From NCBI GenBank assembly GCA_051745395.1, contig JBNJEA010000088.1:1-13014 (forward strand): a stretch of DNA of 13,014 nucleotides, written 5' to 3'. This DNA comes from JBNJEA01 sp051745395 (GTDB taxonomy: Bacteria; Desulfobacterota; Desulfobacteria; Desulfobacterales; Desulfosalsimonadaceae). This document shows, piece after piece, positions 7,601 to 13,014 of the stretch. A program made the position numbers and the translations under genes. A model generated the notes under the pieces. The model did not search any database, had not been told where the DNA came from, and saw nothing but the letters and a program-made list of their open reading frames with translations. Each line of letters starts with the position of its first letter. The first letter of the stretch is position 1.

Positions 7601-9907
7601 AAGCAGGCCGAGGAGGCGCTTCGAAAAAGCGAAGAAAAATTTCGCCACCTGTTTGAAAAAGCAGGGGAGGGAATACTGATCGTCCGCGGAGAAACCATTG
7701 AGTTCGCCAGCCCTGCTCTCGAAAATATCCTTGAATATCCCATAGACAGGATCACCTCTGAACCCTTCGTTACCTTCATCCATCCCGATGATCGGGAAAC
7801 TGTTCGTGATCTTCACCTCCGAATGATGCAGGAGGAATTTCTGGAGAAGCGGTATGATTTCAGAATTGTCGCATCTGATGGTACTGTAAAATGGGTCGCC
7901 ATCCATGCCCGGGTTATTGAATGGGACGGTGAACCTGCGAACCTGTCTTTTGTCACAGAAATCACTGAGCACAAGAGGGCTGAAGAAGCCCTGCGCCGGT
8001 CTGAGAATTATTACCGTGCCATATTCGAGACATCCGGTTCGGCGATGTTCATAATTGAAGAAAACACTATCATTTCGAATGTGAATTCCAATTTCGAAGC
8101 CCTGTTAGGATATTCCAGGCAGCAGGTCGAGGGCAAAAAATCCTGGACCGAATTTGTGCATCCTGATGATGTGGAATGGATGAAAAAAAAACATTATTTA
8201 CAGCGGCGTGACCCCCGGCTGGTTGCCCTTAATTATGAGTTCCGTTTTTTTGTCCGAAGCGGCGAGCTGCGCCACGGCTATCTAACCGTCGACATGATTG
8301 CCGGCACTTCCCAGAGCGTGGTATCTCTGATGGATATAACCGATCGAAAACTGGCAGAGCAGCAGTTAAAGGAAAGTGAAGAGCGGTTTTCAAAGGCGTT
8401 TCGCTCCAGCCCCGCGCCTCAGGTCATATCGGATATCGCCACCGGGGAGTTTATTGATGTCAACGATCGCTGGGTGGAGATGCTTGGCTATACCAGGGAA
8501 CAATCTATCGGGCGGACTTCAAAGGAGGTGGGCATCTGGGCGGATCCCGGCGAAAGGGATCATATTATACAGAAACTTCAAAAAAACACATTTTTCAACG
8601 AAGAGCCTGTAGAATTCAGGACAAGCCAGGGCAGCACAGTATATGCGCTCTGGTCCGCCGAGACGATTACCCTGAAAGGCCGTCATGTCATGCTGTCCAT
8701 GATTTACGATGAAACCGAGCGCAAGCAGGCCGAAAAAGAAAGGGAAAGACTACAGGCCCAGCTCGCCCAGGCCCAGAAAATGGAATCCGTTGGCCGGCTG
8801 GCCGGCGGTGTGGCCCATGATTTCAACAACAAGCTTTCCATTATAAACGGTTATGCTGAAATGTCTTTTGACATGCTTGACCCGCAAGAACCGGTCTACG
8901 AAAATCTCAATGAAATTTACACAGCCGGCAAGCGATCCGCGGAGATTGTAAGACAATTGCTGGCCTTTGCGCGGCAGCAGACAATCAGCCCGGTACAGCT
9001 GGATTTAAATGACACGATTTCCAATATGCTGAAAATGCTCCAGCGTTTGATCGGTGAAAACATCGATCTTGTGTGGCTGCCCGGCAGCAACCTGTGGCAG
9101 GTAAAAATAGATCCTTCCCAGATCGACCAGATCATGGCAAATCTTGCAGTCAACGCCAGGGATGCCATTTCTGATGTGGGCAGGTTGAGCATAGAGACCC
9201 GAAACGTTGTGGTCGATGAAGACTATTGCAGGCGATATTCCGGTTTTGTTCCCGGAAAATATGTCCTGCTGAGCGTAAGCGATAACGGCTGCGGCATGGA
9301 AAAGCAAGTTCAGGAGAACCTGTTTGAGCCGTTTTTTACGACCAAGAAAGTCGGCAGGGGAACAGGCCTGGGATTGTCCACAATATATGGCATTGTCAAG
9401 CAGAACAAAGGATTTATAAACGTCTATAGTGAACCGGGACAGGGCACTGTCTTTCAGATATATTTCCCTCCCCATGAAAAGCAGACGCTTTCTGCCCCGC
9501 AGTATCCAGAGGATACCACGAAGCCAATGCCCACCGGATCCGAGACGGTTTTGCTGGTAGAAGACGAGCCTGCCATTTTGGATATGGGCAGGGGGATGCT
9601 TGAAAAACTGGGCTACACAGTGCTCACCGCTGAGAAACCGGATAACGCATTGCAAATTGCCGAAGAATATGACGATCAAATTCACCTTCTCATAACCGAT
9701 GTGGTCATGCCGGAGATGAACGGCCGAGACCTTGCCGAAAAGCTGTCTGATTGTAGCCCCGGACTGAAGCTGATTTACATGTCCGGCTATACAGCCGATG
9801 TCATCGCTCACCACGGGGTGCTCGACGAGGGCGTACAATTTATTCAAAAACCCTTTTCCATGCGGGAGCTGGCGGCCAAAGTGCGCGAGGTGATTGAGCG
9901 GGAATAG
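4634..9907 (+). CDS. Ten-PAS hybrid histidine kinase with receiver domain
   Basis: A 1757-residue cytoplasmic sensor kinase with no signal peptide or membrane segment. A coiled coil at about 45-80 is followed by ten PAS domains, most closed by a DITERK-type linker: about 85-195, 210-320, 334-442, 456-602, 616-727, 741-859, 877-989, 1003-1113, 1127-1238 and 1252-1363. HisKA follows, with the phospho-acceptor His1395 in GGVAHDFNN. The HATPase has its N box at NLAVNARDAI (1503), G1 at SDNGCG (1550) and G2 at GRGTGLGL (1574). The receiver runs from 1637 to the end, with acidic VEDE, phospho-acceptor Asp1689 in TDVVMPEM and Lys1739 in QKPF. All catalytic residues are present, so it should autophosphorylate and pass phosphate to its receiver. 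No output domain or partner regulator is encoded nearby, so its target is unknown, as are the signals sensed by the PAS domains. AGGA (4625-4628) sits 5 nt before the ATG. Base composition is lower in GC than the flanking genes. Confidence 0.95.
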   Translation: MRNSNDNSGKTGSKYNTTPHPGPEQIRKQAEQKAQTIKPFELSSMTHEEIRQMIHEMQVSRIEAELENEQLRKKIGNGVFQSEIVTALTETMLDIVAMTDLEGNFLFAGKSHEILGYDPAFLVGKNVMDFVHPEDLPKLRKAFDEFIASAGMRKTEYRYLCQDGSYLWLETAGNFLKDPDGIPQKIVFSSRDITERKQMEEALRKSEKKFRHLFEKAEEGILIVRGETIEFANPALQKILGYPVDTITSQPFATFIHPEDRETMRKLHVEMMQSEFREKRHDFRVITYDGTVKWINIHGQVIDWDGTPANLSFVTDITERKHAEEELVKNQQLLEGIIDGIDDVLAIQLPDHSIVRYNQAGYDLLGITPEEAAGKKCYELIGRYHECVECATRKALQSGKQEKTEKYVPEIETYLDCRSNPICDEHGNVVQIVEHLRDITARKEQEKQLRESEQRFRQWFESSPISLWEEDFSAIKKRLDEIKARNGGDLDSYFRQRPELVWELAKLVRVLDVNQATLKLYRANSKEDFFNDITKVFSRESLEGFLPILEVIAAGEKEFVTEKEHVALDGEPLKVQLYWAVAKGHEKTYSRILVSIVDITQRKRAEQALRQSENYYRAIFETSATAIFILEEDTTISHVNSNFEKLLGYSKQEVEGKKSWTELIHTGDVEWMKKNHYLRRRDPRAAPLSYEFRFFVRSGELRHGYLTIDMIAGTSQSVVSLMDITERKQAEETVEKERTYLSTVIDNIGEAIVICDADGRITRFNETARRLHGLPEQPIPPDQWARHYDLYQEDGITPLPMEEIPLFRALQGERVQNAEIVAAPKHSRPYFLVCNGQALTDETGKIKGAVAAMHDITERKRMEQALRRERDLNQRYLNTTQTMMVALDAEGRVIMINRSGRELLGYAEDEILGSNWFETCLPQPEGMEFVYPVFRRILAGDRPSSEYFENNVVCRDGTQRLMGWHSAFLEDDDGRVVGTLSSGEDITERKQAEEALRKSEEKFRHLFEKAGEGILIVRGETIEFASPALENILEYPIDRITSEPFVTFIHPDDRETVRDLHLRMMQEEFLEKRYDFRIVASDGTVKWVAIHARVIEWDGEPANLSFVTEITEHKRAEEALRRSENYYRAIFETSGSAMFIIEENTIISNVNSNFEALLGYSRQQVEGKKSWTEFVHPDDVEWMKKKHYLQRRDPRLVALNYEFRFFVRSGELRHGYLTVDMIAGTSQSVVSLMDITDRKLAEQQLKESEERFSKAFRSSPAPQVISDIATGEFIDVNDRWVEMLGYTREQSIGRTSKEVGIWADPGERDHIIQKLQKNTFFNEEPVEFRTSQGSTVYALWSAETITLKGRHVMLSMIYDETERKQAEKERERLQAQLAQAQKMESVGRLAGGVAHDFNNKLSIINGYAEMSFDMLDPQEPVYENLNEIYTAGKRSAEIVRQLLAFARQQTISPVQLDLNDTISNMLKMLQRLIGENIDLVWLPGSNLWQVKIDPSQIDQIMANLAVNARDAISDVGRLSIETRNVVVDEDYCRRYSGFVPGKYVLLSVSDNGCGMEKQVQENLFEPFFTTKKVGRGTGLGLSTIYGIVKQNKGFINVYSEPGQGTVFQIYFPPHEKQTLSAPQYPEDTTKPMPTGSETVLLVEDEPAILDMGRGMLEKLGYTVLTAEKPDNALQIAEEYDDQIHLLITDVVMPEMNGRDLAEKLSDCSPGLKLIYMSGYTADVIAHHGVLDEGVQFIQKPFSMRELAAKVREVIERE
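5261..5596 (+). repeat. PAS2-coding segment, diverged duplicate of PAS8
   Basis: This segment and 7640-7975 encode PAS domains that agree at about 83 of 112 residues by eye. The shared blocks include FRHLFEKA, EGILIVRGETIEFA and PANLSFVT, and the similarity is visible at nucleotide level. They are internal repeats within one kinase gene. Confidence 0.85.
6479..6817 (+). repeat. PAS5-coding segment, duplicate of PAS9
   Basis: This segment and 8012-8350 encode PAS domains agreeing at about 91 of 113 residues by eye. The last third (6700-6810 against 8233-8343) differs at only 3 of 111 nucleotides, while the first part is clearly more diverged. Confidence 0.9.
7640..7975 (+). repeat. PAS8-coding segment, duplicate of PAS2
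   Basis: Partner copy of 5261-5596. It is directly followed by the PAS9 copy, whereas PAS2 and PAS5 are separated by two unrelated PAS domains. Confidence 0.85.
8012..8350 (+). repeat. PAS9-coding segment, duplicate of PAS5
   Basis: Partner copy of 6479-6817. It retains HPDD where PAS5 has HTGD, so PAS9 is closer to the usual PAS pattern at this place. Confidence 0.9.
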
Positions 9908-9969
9908 ATTTATTTCAAAAAAAGACCTATTGTGAACAGCGAATTGCAAGTATGGAACACGGCACAAAA

Positions 9970-10002
9970 AAAGCCCCGGAAACCATTGGCTTCCGGGGCT
10001 TT
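9970..10002. terminator. Bidirectional rho-independent terminator
   Basis: AAAGCCCCGGAA and TTCCGGGGCTTT form a perfect 12-bp stem with a 9-nt loop. On the minus strand the stem runs into seven T residues, making a strong terminator for the tRNA-Asn (and any aspS read-through) transcript. On the plus strand it ends in TTTATATATTT, adequate for the kinase gene, whose stop codon is 62 nt upstream. Confidence 0.9.
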
Positions 10003-10036
10003 ATATATTTAAACCGGACGGTGCCGGATTGTGCTT

Positions 10037-10112
10037 TGGCTCCCCAGCGCGGACTCGAACCACGGACGCGGTGGTTAACAGCCACCTGCTCTGCCGACTG
10101 AGCTACTGGGGA
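10037..10112 (-). tRNA. trnN: tRNA-Asn (anticodon GTT), CCA encoded
   Basis: A 76-nt cloverleaf folds cleanly on the minus strand: acceptor TCCCCAG/CTGGGGA, D stem GCTC/GAGC, anticodon stem GGTGG/CCACC with loop CTGTTAA, and T stem CGTGG/CCGCG with loop TTCGAGT. The discriminator is G and CCA is encoded (10037-10039). Anticodon GTT (10077-10079) reads Asn codons AAC and AAU. It follows aspS on the same strand after 84 nt, has a promoter of its own and ends at the hairpin at 9970-10002. Confidence 0.97.
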
Positions 10113-10138
10113 ACAAGGTCAAACAATGTAAGTTTTTT

Positions 10139-10167
10139 CTTTTAAATTTTGAGGACCAAATTGTCAA
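10139..10167 (-). promoter_or_regulatory. Predicted promoter of tRNA-Asn
   Basis: On the minus strand a perfect TTGACA (10162-10167) and TAAAAG (10139-10144) are separated by 17 bp. Initiation near 10132 would give a leader of about 20 nt before the mature tRNA 5' end, as expected for a lone tRNA gene. Read-through from aspS could add to this, since no terminator is seen between them. Confidence 0.55.
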
Positions 10168-10196
10168 GGAAAAATGTAATAAGGACTCCCCTAAAA

Positions 10197-11981
10197 TTAT
10201 TCCATGAGACGGAGCTTCAATCCCAGTTCCTCTAACTGCGCTTTTGCCGCCGAAGACGGGGCGTCGGTCAGCAGACAGGCGCCCTTCTGGGTCTTGGGAA
10301 AAGCGATCACCTCGCGGATGGATGAACTGCGGCACAAAATCGTCATCAGCCGGTCAAAACCGAAGGCGATGCCGCCATGGGGCGGGGCCCCGGCGTCCAG
10401 CGCGGAAATGAGAAAGCCGAACTTTTCCTCGTATTCCGCCCGGTCCATGCCCAAAGCTTCGAGCACCCGGACCTGCAGGTCCTTCTGGTGGATACGGATG
10501 CTGCCGCCGCCGATTTCCGAACCGTTTAACACCAGGTCATAGGCCCGGGAGCCGACATTGGCCGGATCGGATTCGAGCTTGTCGTAATCGGCCTCGGCCG
10601 GCGAGGTAAACGGGTGGTGCAGGGCCTGGTAGCGCTTTTCGTTTTCATCATATTCAAACATCGGAAAATCGGTGATCCAGACAAAGCTGTGGAGGCTGTC
10701 GTCGATTAAGCCCAGTTTTCTGCCCAGGTGGTTTCGCAAATGCCCGAGGGCCTCGTTGACAATGCCGGCCTGGTCGGCGCCGAAAAAGACCAGGTCGCCG
10801 GGCTGCATGTCGATCCGTTCGGCCATGGCGTTTTTTTCCTCCTCGGTGAAAAACTTGGTGATCGGCGATTGCCATTCGTCTTCCTTCACCCGGATCCAGG
10901 CCAGGCCCTTGGCGCGGTAGACGGAGACGAAATCCGTGAAATCGTCGATTTCCTTGCGGGTAAAGCCGGCACACCCCTTGGCGTTTAGCGCCTTGACGAT
11001 GCCGCCTTTTTTCACGGCCCCGGAAAAGACGTTAAAGCCGCAGTCGGCCACAATATCGCTGATATTCCGCAATTCTAGCCCAAACCGCGTATCGGGGCGA
11101 TCCAGGCCGTATCGCTCCAGGGCTTCGGCATAGGGCATCCGGACAAACGGGGTTTCAACGGTCTTTCCCAGCACTTCCCGGAAAATCTCGGCCACCAGTC
11201 CCTCGGAGGCCGCCATGACGTCTTCTTCGCCCACAAACGACATCTCCATGTCGATCTGGGTAAATTCCGGCTGCCGGTCGGCCCGCAGGTCCTCGTCGCG
11301 AAAGCAGCGCACGATCTGGTAATAGCGCTCGTAGCCGGAAATCATCAGCAACTGCTTAAACAACTGCGGCGACTGGGGAAGGGCATAGAAACTGCCCGGG
11401 TTGAGCCGGCTGGGCACCAGGTAGTCCCGGGCGCCTTCGGGGGTGGAACGGGTGAGAAACGGGGTTTCGATATCAAGAAAGCCGTTTTGATTCAGATAAT
11501 TGCGCACCGCGGCGCCGGCCTTGTGGCGCATGATGATGTTGCGCTGGAGCCCGGGGCGGCGAAGATCGATGTGGCGGTGCTGCAGCCGGGTGTTTTCATT
11601 GACGTCAATGGTGTTTTCGATCATAAACGGCGGGGTCTGGGCCCGGTTTAAAATCTTTAATTCACTGACCATGACCTCGATTTCACCCGTGGCAAGCTCC
11701 GGGTTGGCCATGCCCTCGGGACGCGGATCCACCCGCCCGCGGACAGCAAGCACGTATTCGCTCCGGATGGCGTGCGCCTTTTCGTGTACCACCGGATCGT
11801 ATTCCGGGTTAAACACCACCTGGGTCATGCCTTCCCGATCCCGCAGGTCCACGAAGATCACGCCGCCGTGGTCCCTTCTTCGCTGCACCCAACCCATCAG
11901 CACCACCTGGCCGCCGACATCGGCTTTGCCCAGGGCATTGCAGTGATGGGTGCGCCTCATCTCTCCCAACGGTTCTGTCAC
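10197..11981 (-). CDS. aspS: Aspartyl-tRNA synthetase, bacterial type, likely non-discriminating
   Basis: A 594-residue class II synthetase that activates Asp and charges tRNA-Asp. The N-terminal OB-fold anticodon domain contains WVQRRRDHGGVIFVDLRDREG-like sequence (31-51). Motif 2 is RCFRDEDLRADRQPEF (about 225-240), the bacterial GAD insert follows, and motif 3 is GGIAFGFDRL with Arg544. Length is normal. The frame is open to 12047, but GTG 11981 has AAGGAG nine nt upstream and yields the family's usual N-terminus, while 12047 would overlap hisS. His38 (in RRRDHGG) and Gly of RPEG correspond to the two residues tied to tRNA-Asn recognition in the Pseudomonas aeruginosa enzyme. It may therefore also make Asp-tRNA-Asn for GatCAB; this is inference. 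It lies 43 nt after hisS and is probably co-transcribed with it. Confidence 0.96.
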   Translation of the reverse strand: MTEPLGEMRRTHHCNALGKADVGGQVVLMGWVQRRRDHGGVIFVDLRDREGMTQVVFNPEYDPVVHEKAHAIRSEYVLAVRGRVDPRPEGMANPELATGEIEVMVSELKILNRAQTPPFMIENTIDVNENTRLQHRHIDLRRPGLQRNIIMRHKAGAAVRNYLNQNGFLDIETPFLTRSTPEGARDYLVPSRLNPGSFYALPQSPQLFKQLLMISGYERYYQIVRCFRDEDLRADRQPEFTQIDMEMSFVGEEDVMAASEGLVAEIFREVLGKTVETPFVRMPYAEALERYGLDRPDTRFGLELRNISDIVADCGFNVFSGAVKKGGIVKALNAKGCAGFTRKEIDDFTDFVSVYRAKGLAWIRVKEDEWQSPITKFFTEEEKNAMAERIDMQPGDLVFFGADQAGIVNEALGHLRNHLGRKLGLIDDSLHSFVWITDFPMFEYDENEKRYQALHHPFTSPAEADYDKLESDPANVGSRAYDLVLNGSEIGGGSIRIHQKDLQVRVLEALGMDRAEYEEKFGFLISALDAGAPPHGGIAFGFDRLMTILCRSSSIREVIAFPKTQKGACLLTDAPSSAAKAQLEELGLKLRLME

Positions 11982-11990
11982 TGGTTTCCA

Positions 11991-11996
11991 CTCCTT
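11991..11996 (-). promoter_or_regulatory. Ribosome binding site deciding the aspS GTG start
   Basis: AAGGAG on the minus strand lies 9 nt before GTG 11981 in the 43-nt hisS-aspS gap. It supports the GTG start over the in-frame ATG at 12047, which lies inside the end of hisS. Confidence 0.7.
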
Positions 11997-12024
11997 TTTT
12001 ACACCGGATTTTTTTGCCTTGTCA

Positions 12025-13014
12025 TCATGACTTGATCTGCTCAGCAACCGTTTCCACCAGCCCGTCGATGGCCACGGCGGTCTGCGCCCTGGTCGCCATG
12101 TCGCGCAGCGTCACGGCCCCGTCGGCGATTTCCTGCTCGCCTACGATCAGGACAAACCTTGCCCCCAGCCGATCGGCCCGCCGCATGAGCGCCTTGAGAC
12201 TCCTGGCCGTAAAATCGATCTCCGTTCGCACGCCCGCTTCAGACAACCGGCTGGCCCATGCAAACGCCCGGTGCCGGGCGGCATCGCCGAGGGCGACAAA
12301 AAAGACATCCGGCGCGGGTTGGCCAGCGGGCTGCTTGGTCATGGCCAGTTCCACCAAGCGGTCCATGCCGATGGCAAAACCGACCGCCGGCTGGGCCGGT
12401 CCGCCGAGCAGCTCGACGAGCCCGTCGTAACGACCGCCGCCGGCCACGGCGTTCTGGGCGCCGAGCTCGTCGGTCTGGATTTCAAACGCCGTGCGGGTAT
12501 AATAATCAAGCCCCCGCACCAGGCGGTTATCGATCACATAGGGGATGTTCATTTCCCCGAGTGCGGATTGGACCGTGTCGAAATGGGCCGCACAGGCATC
12601 GTCTAAAAAATCGAGCATGGCCGGGGCCTGTTCGACCACCTCCCGGCAGGAGGGCACTTTGCAGTCCAGCACCCGAAGCGGATTTTTGTCCAGCCGCCGG
12701 ACGCAGTCCGCGCAAAGCTTTTCCTTCCGCAATGACAGCATTTCCGCCAGCGCGGCCTTGTATCGGCTACGGCAATCCGGGCAGCCCAGGGAATTGAGAT
12801 GGACCCGCAGGCCGGATATGGAAAGCTTTTGAAAAAAGCCCATCAGCATGTAAATCAGCTGGGCGTCCATGTAGGCCGACTCGATGCCGAAAACCTCGGC
12901 ATTGACCTGGCAGAACTGCCGATAGCGCCCCTTCTGGGGCCGCTCCTTTCGAAACATCGGCCCGATAGTATACAGCTTCTGTACCGGGTCTGCGGCATAC
13001 AGCTTGTGCTGGAT
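12025..13014 (-). CDS. hisS: Histidyl-tRNA synthetase, 5' end outside window
   Basis: The last 329 residues of a class II histidyl-tRNA synthetase, which charges tRNA-His. The frame is open to the window edge, beginning IQHKLYAADP, so roughly the first 90 residues, including motif 1, are missing; normal length is about 420. Visible features in order: motif 2 GPMFRKERPQKGRYRQF, the histidine-specific signature RGLDYYTRTAFEI, the glycine-rich AGGGRYDGL, motif 3 with VGFAIGMDRL, and the C-terminal anticodon-binding domain ending in VAEQIKS. All look intact. The gene leads the hisS-aspS pair, an arrangement common in bacteria. An internal methionine at 12957 is not the start, because the upstream codons continue the family sequence. 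Confidence 0.96.
   Translation of the reverse strand: MQHKLYAADPVQKLYTIGPMFRKERPQKGRYRQFCQVNAEVFGIESAYMDAQLIYMLMGFFQKLSISGLRVHLNSLGCPDCRSRYKAALAEMLSLRKEKLCADCVRRLDKNPLRVLDCKVPSCREVVEQAPAMLDFLDDACAAHFDTVQSALGEMNIPYVIDNRLVRGLDYYTRTAFEIQTDELGAQNAVAGGGRYDGLVELLGGPAQPAVGFAIGMDRLVELAMTKQPAGQPAPDVFFVALGDAARHRAFAWASRLSEAGVRTEIDFTARSLKALMRRADRLGARFVLIVGEQEIADGAVTLRDMATRAQTAVAIDGLVETVAEQIKS

Noticed and set aside
9005..9967. Open frame antisense to the kinase 3' end (320 codons)
   Set aside because: It overlaps the conserved HATPase and receiver motifs of the kinase entirely and has no ribosome site or recognisable domain.
10037..10112. tRNA-Asn as a phage or island attachment site
   Set aside because: No second copy of the tRNA 3' end and no integrase is visible in the window.
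10075..10335. Short frame crossing the tRNA and the aspS 3' end
   Set aside because: It overlaps a tRNA and the end of aspS in another frame, and shows no family resemblance.

Overview
The window looks like a chromosomal segment of a GC-rich, free-living bacterium. The sequence style of its housekeeping genes, the very large PAS-rich hybrid kinase and the pairing hisS-aspS suggest a Desulfobacterota (former Deltaproteobacteria) relative. That taxonomic guess is inference from sequence style only.

Layout, left to right. Positions 42-1010 (-) encode a soluble metallo-beta-lactamase-fold hydrolase with a C-terminal winged-helix-like tail. Its own promoter carries TetR-type operator-like repeats over the predicted start site. 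Positions 1206-1532 (-) encode a small multidrug resistance protein of the guanidinium exporter (Gdx/SugE) type, with every diagnostic residue in place. It diverges from priA (1696-4167, +), the replication-restart helicase. Between priA and the next gene is a 466-bp low-coding stretch holding the decayed C-terminal half of a VapC/PIN toxin gene (about 4222-4451) and a good sigma70-like promoter.

Positions 4634-9907 (+) are one gene for a 1757-residue cytoplasmic hybrid histidine kinase: a short coiled coil, ten PAS domains, HisKA, HATPase and a C-terminal receiver. Two pairs of its PAS domains are recent internal duplicates, and one pair shares a nearly identical 111-nt tract. A 12-bp-stem bidirectional terminator (9970-10002) ends this gene and the convergent transcripts from the right.

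The right end is a translation cluster on the minus strand: hisS (cut by the window edge), aspS, and tRNA-Asn(GTT), read in that order. AspRS carries both residues associated with the non-discriminating enzyme type. This fits the adjacency to tRNA-Asn, because such an enzyme would also charge that tRNA with Asp for later amidation by GatCAB.

Most of the window is ordinary core genome. The most interesting parts are the ten-PAS kinase with its internal duplications, the toxin remnant beside it, the operator-like repeats before the hydrolase gene, and the aspS/tRNA-Asn pairing. I found no convincing wholly new multi-gene system.
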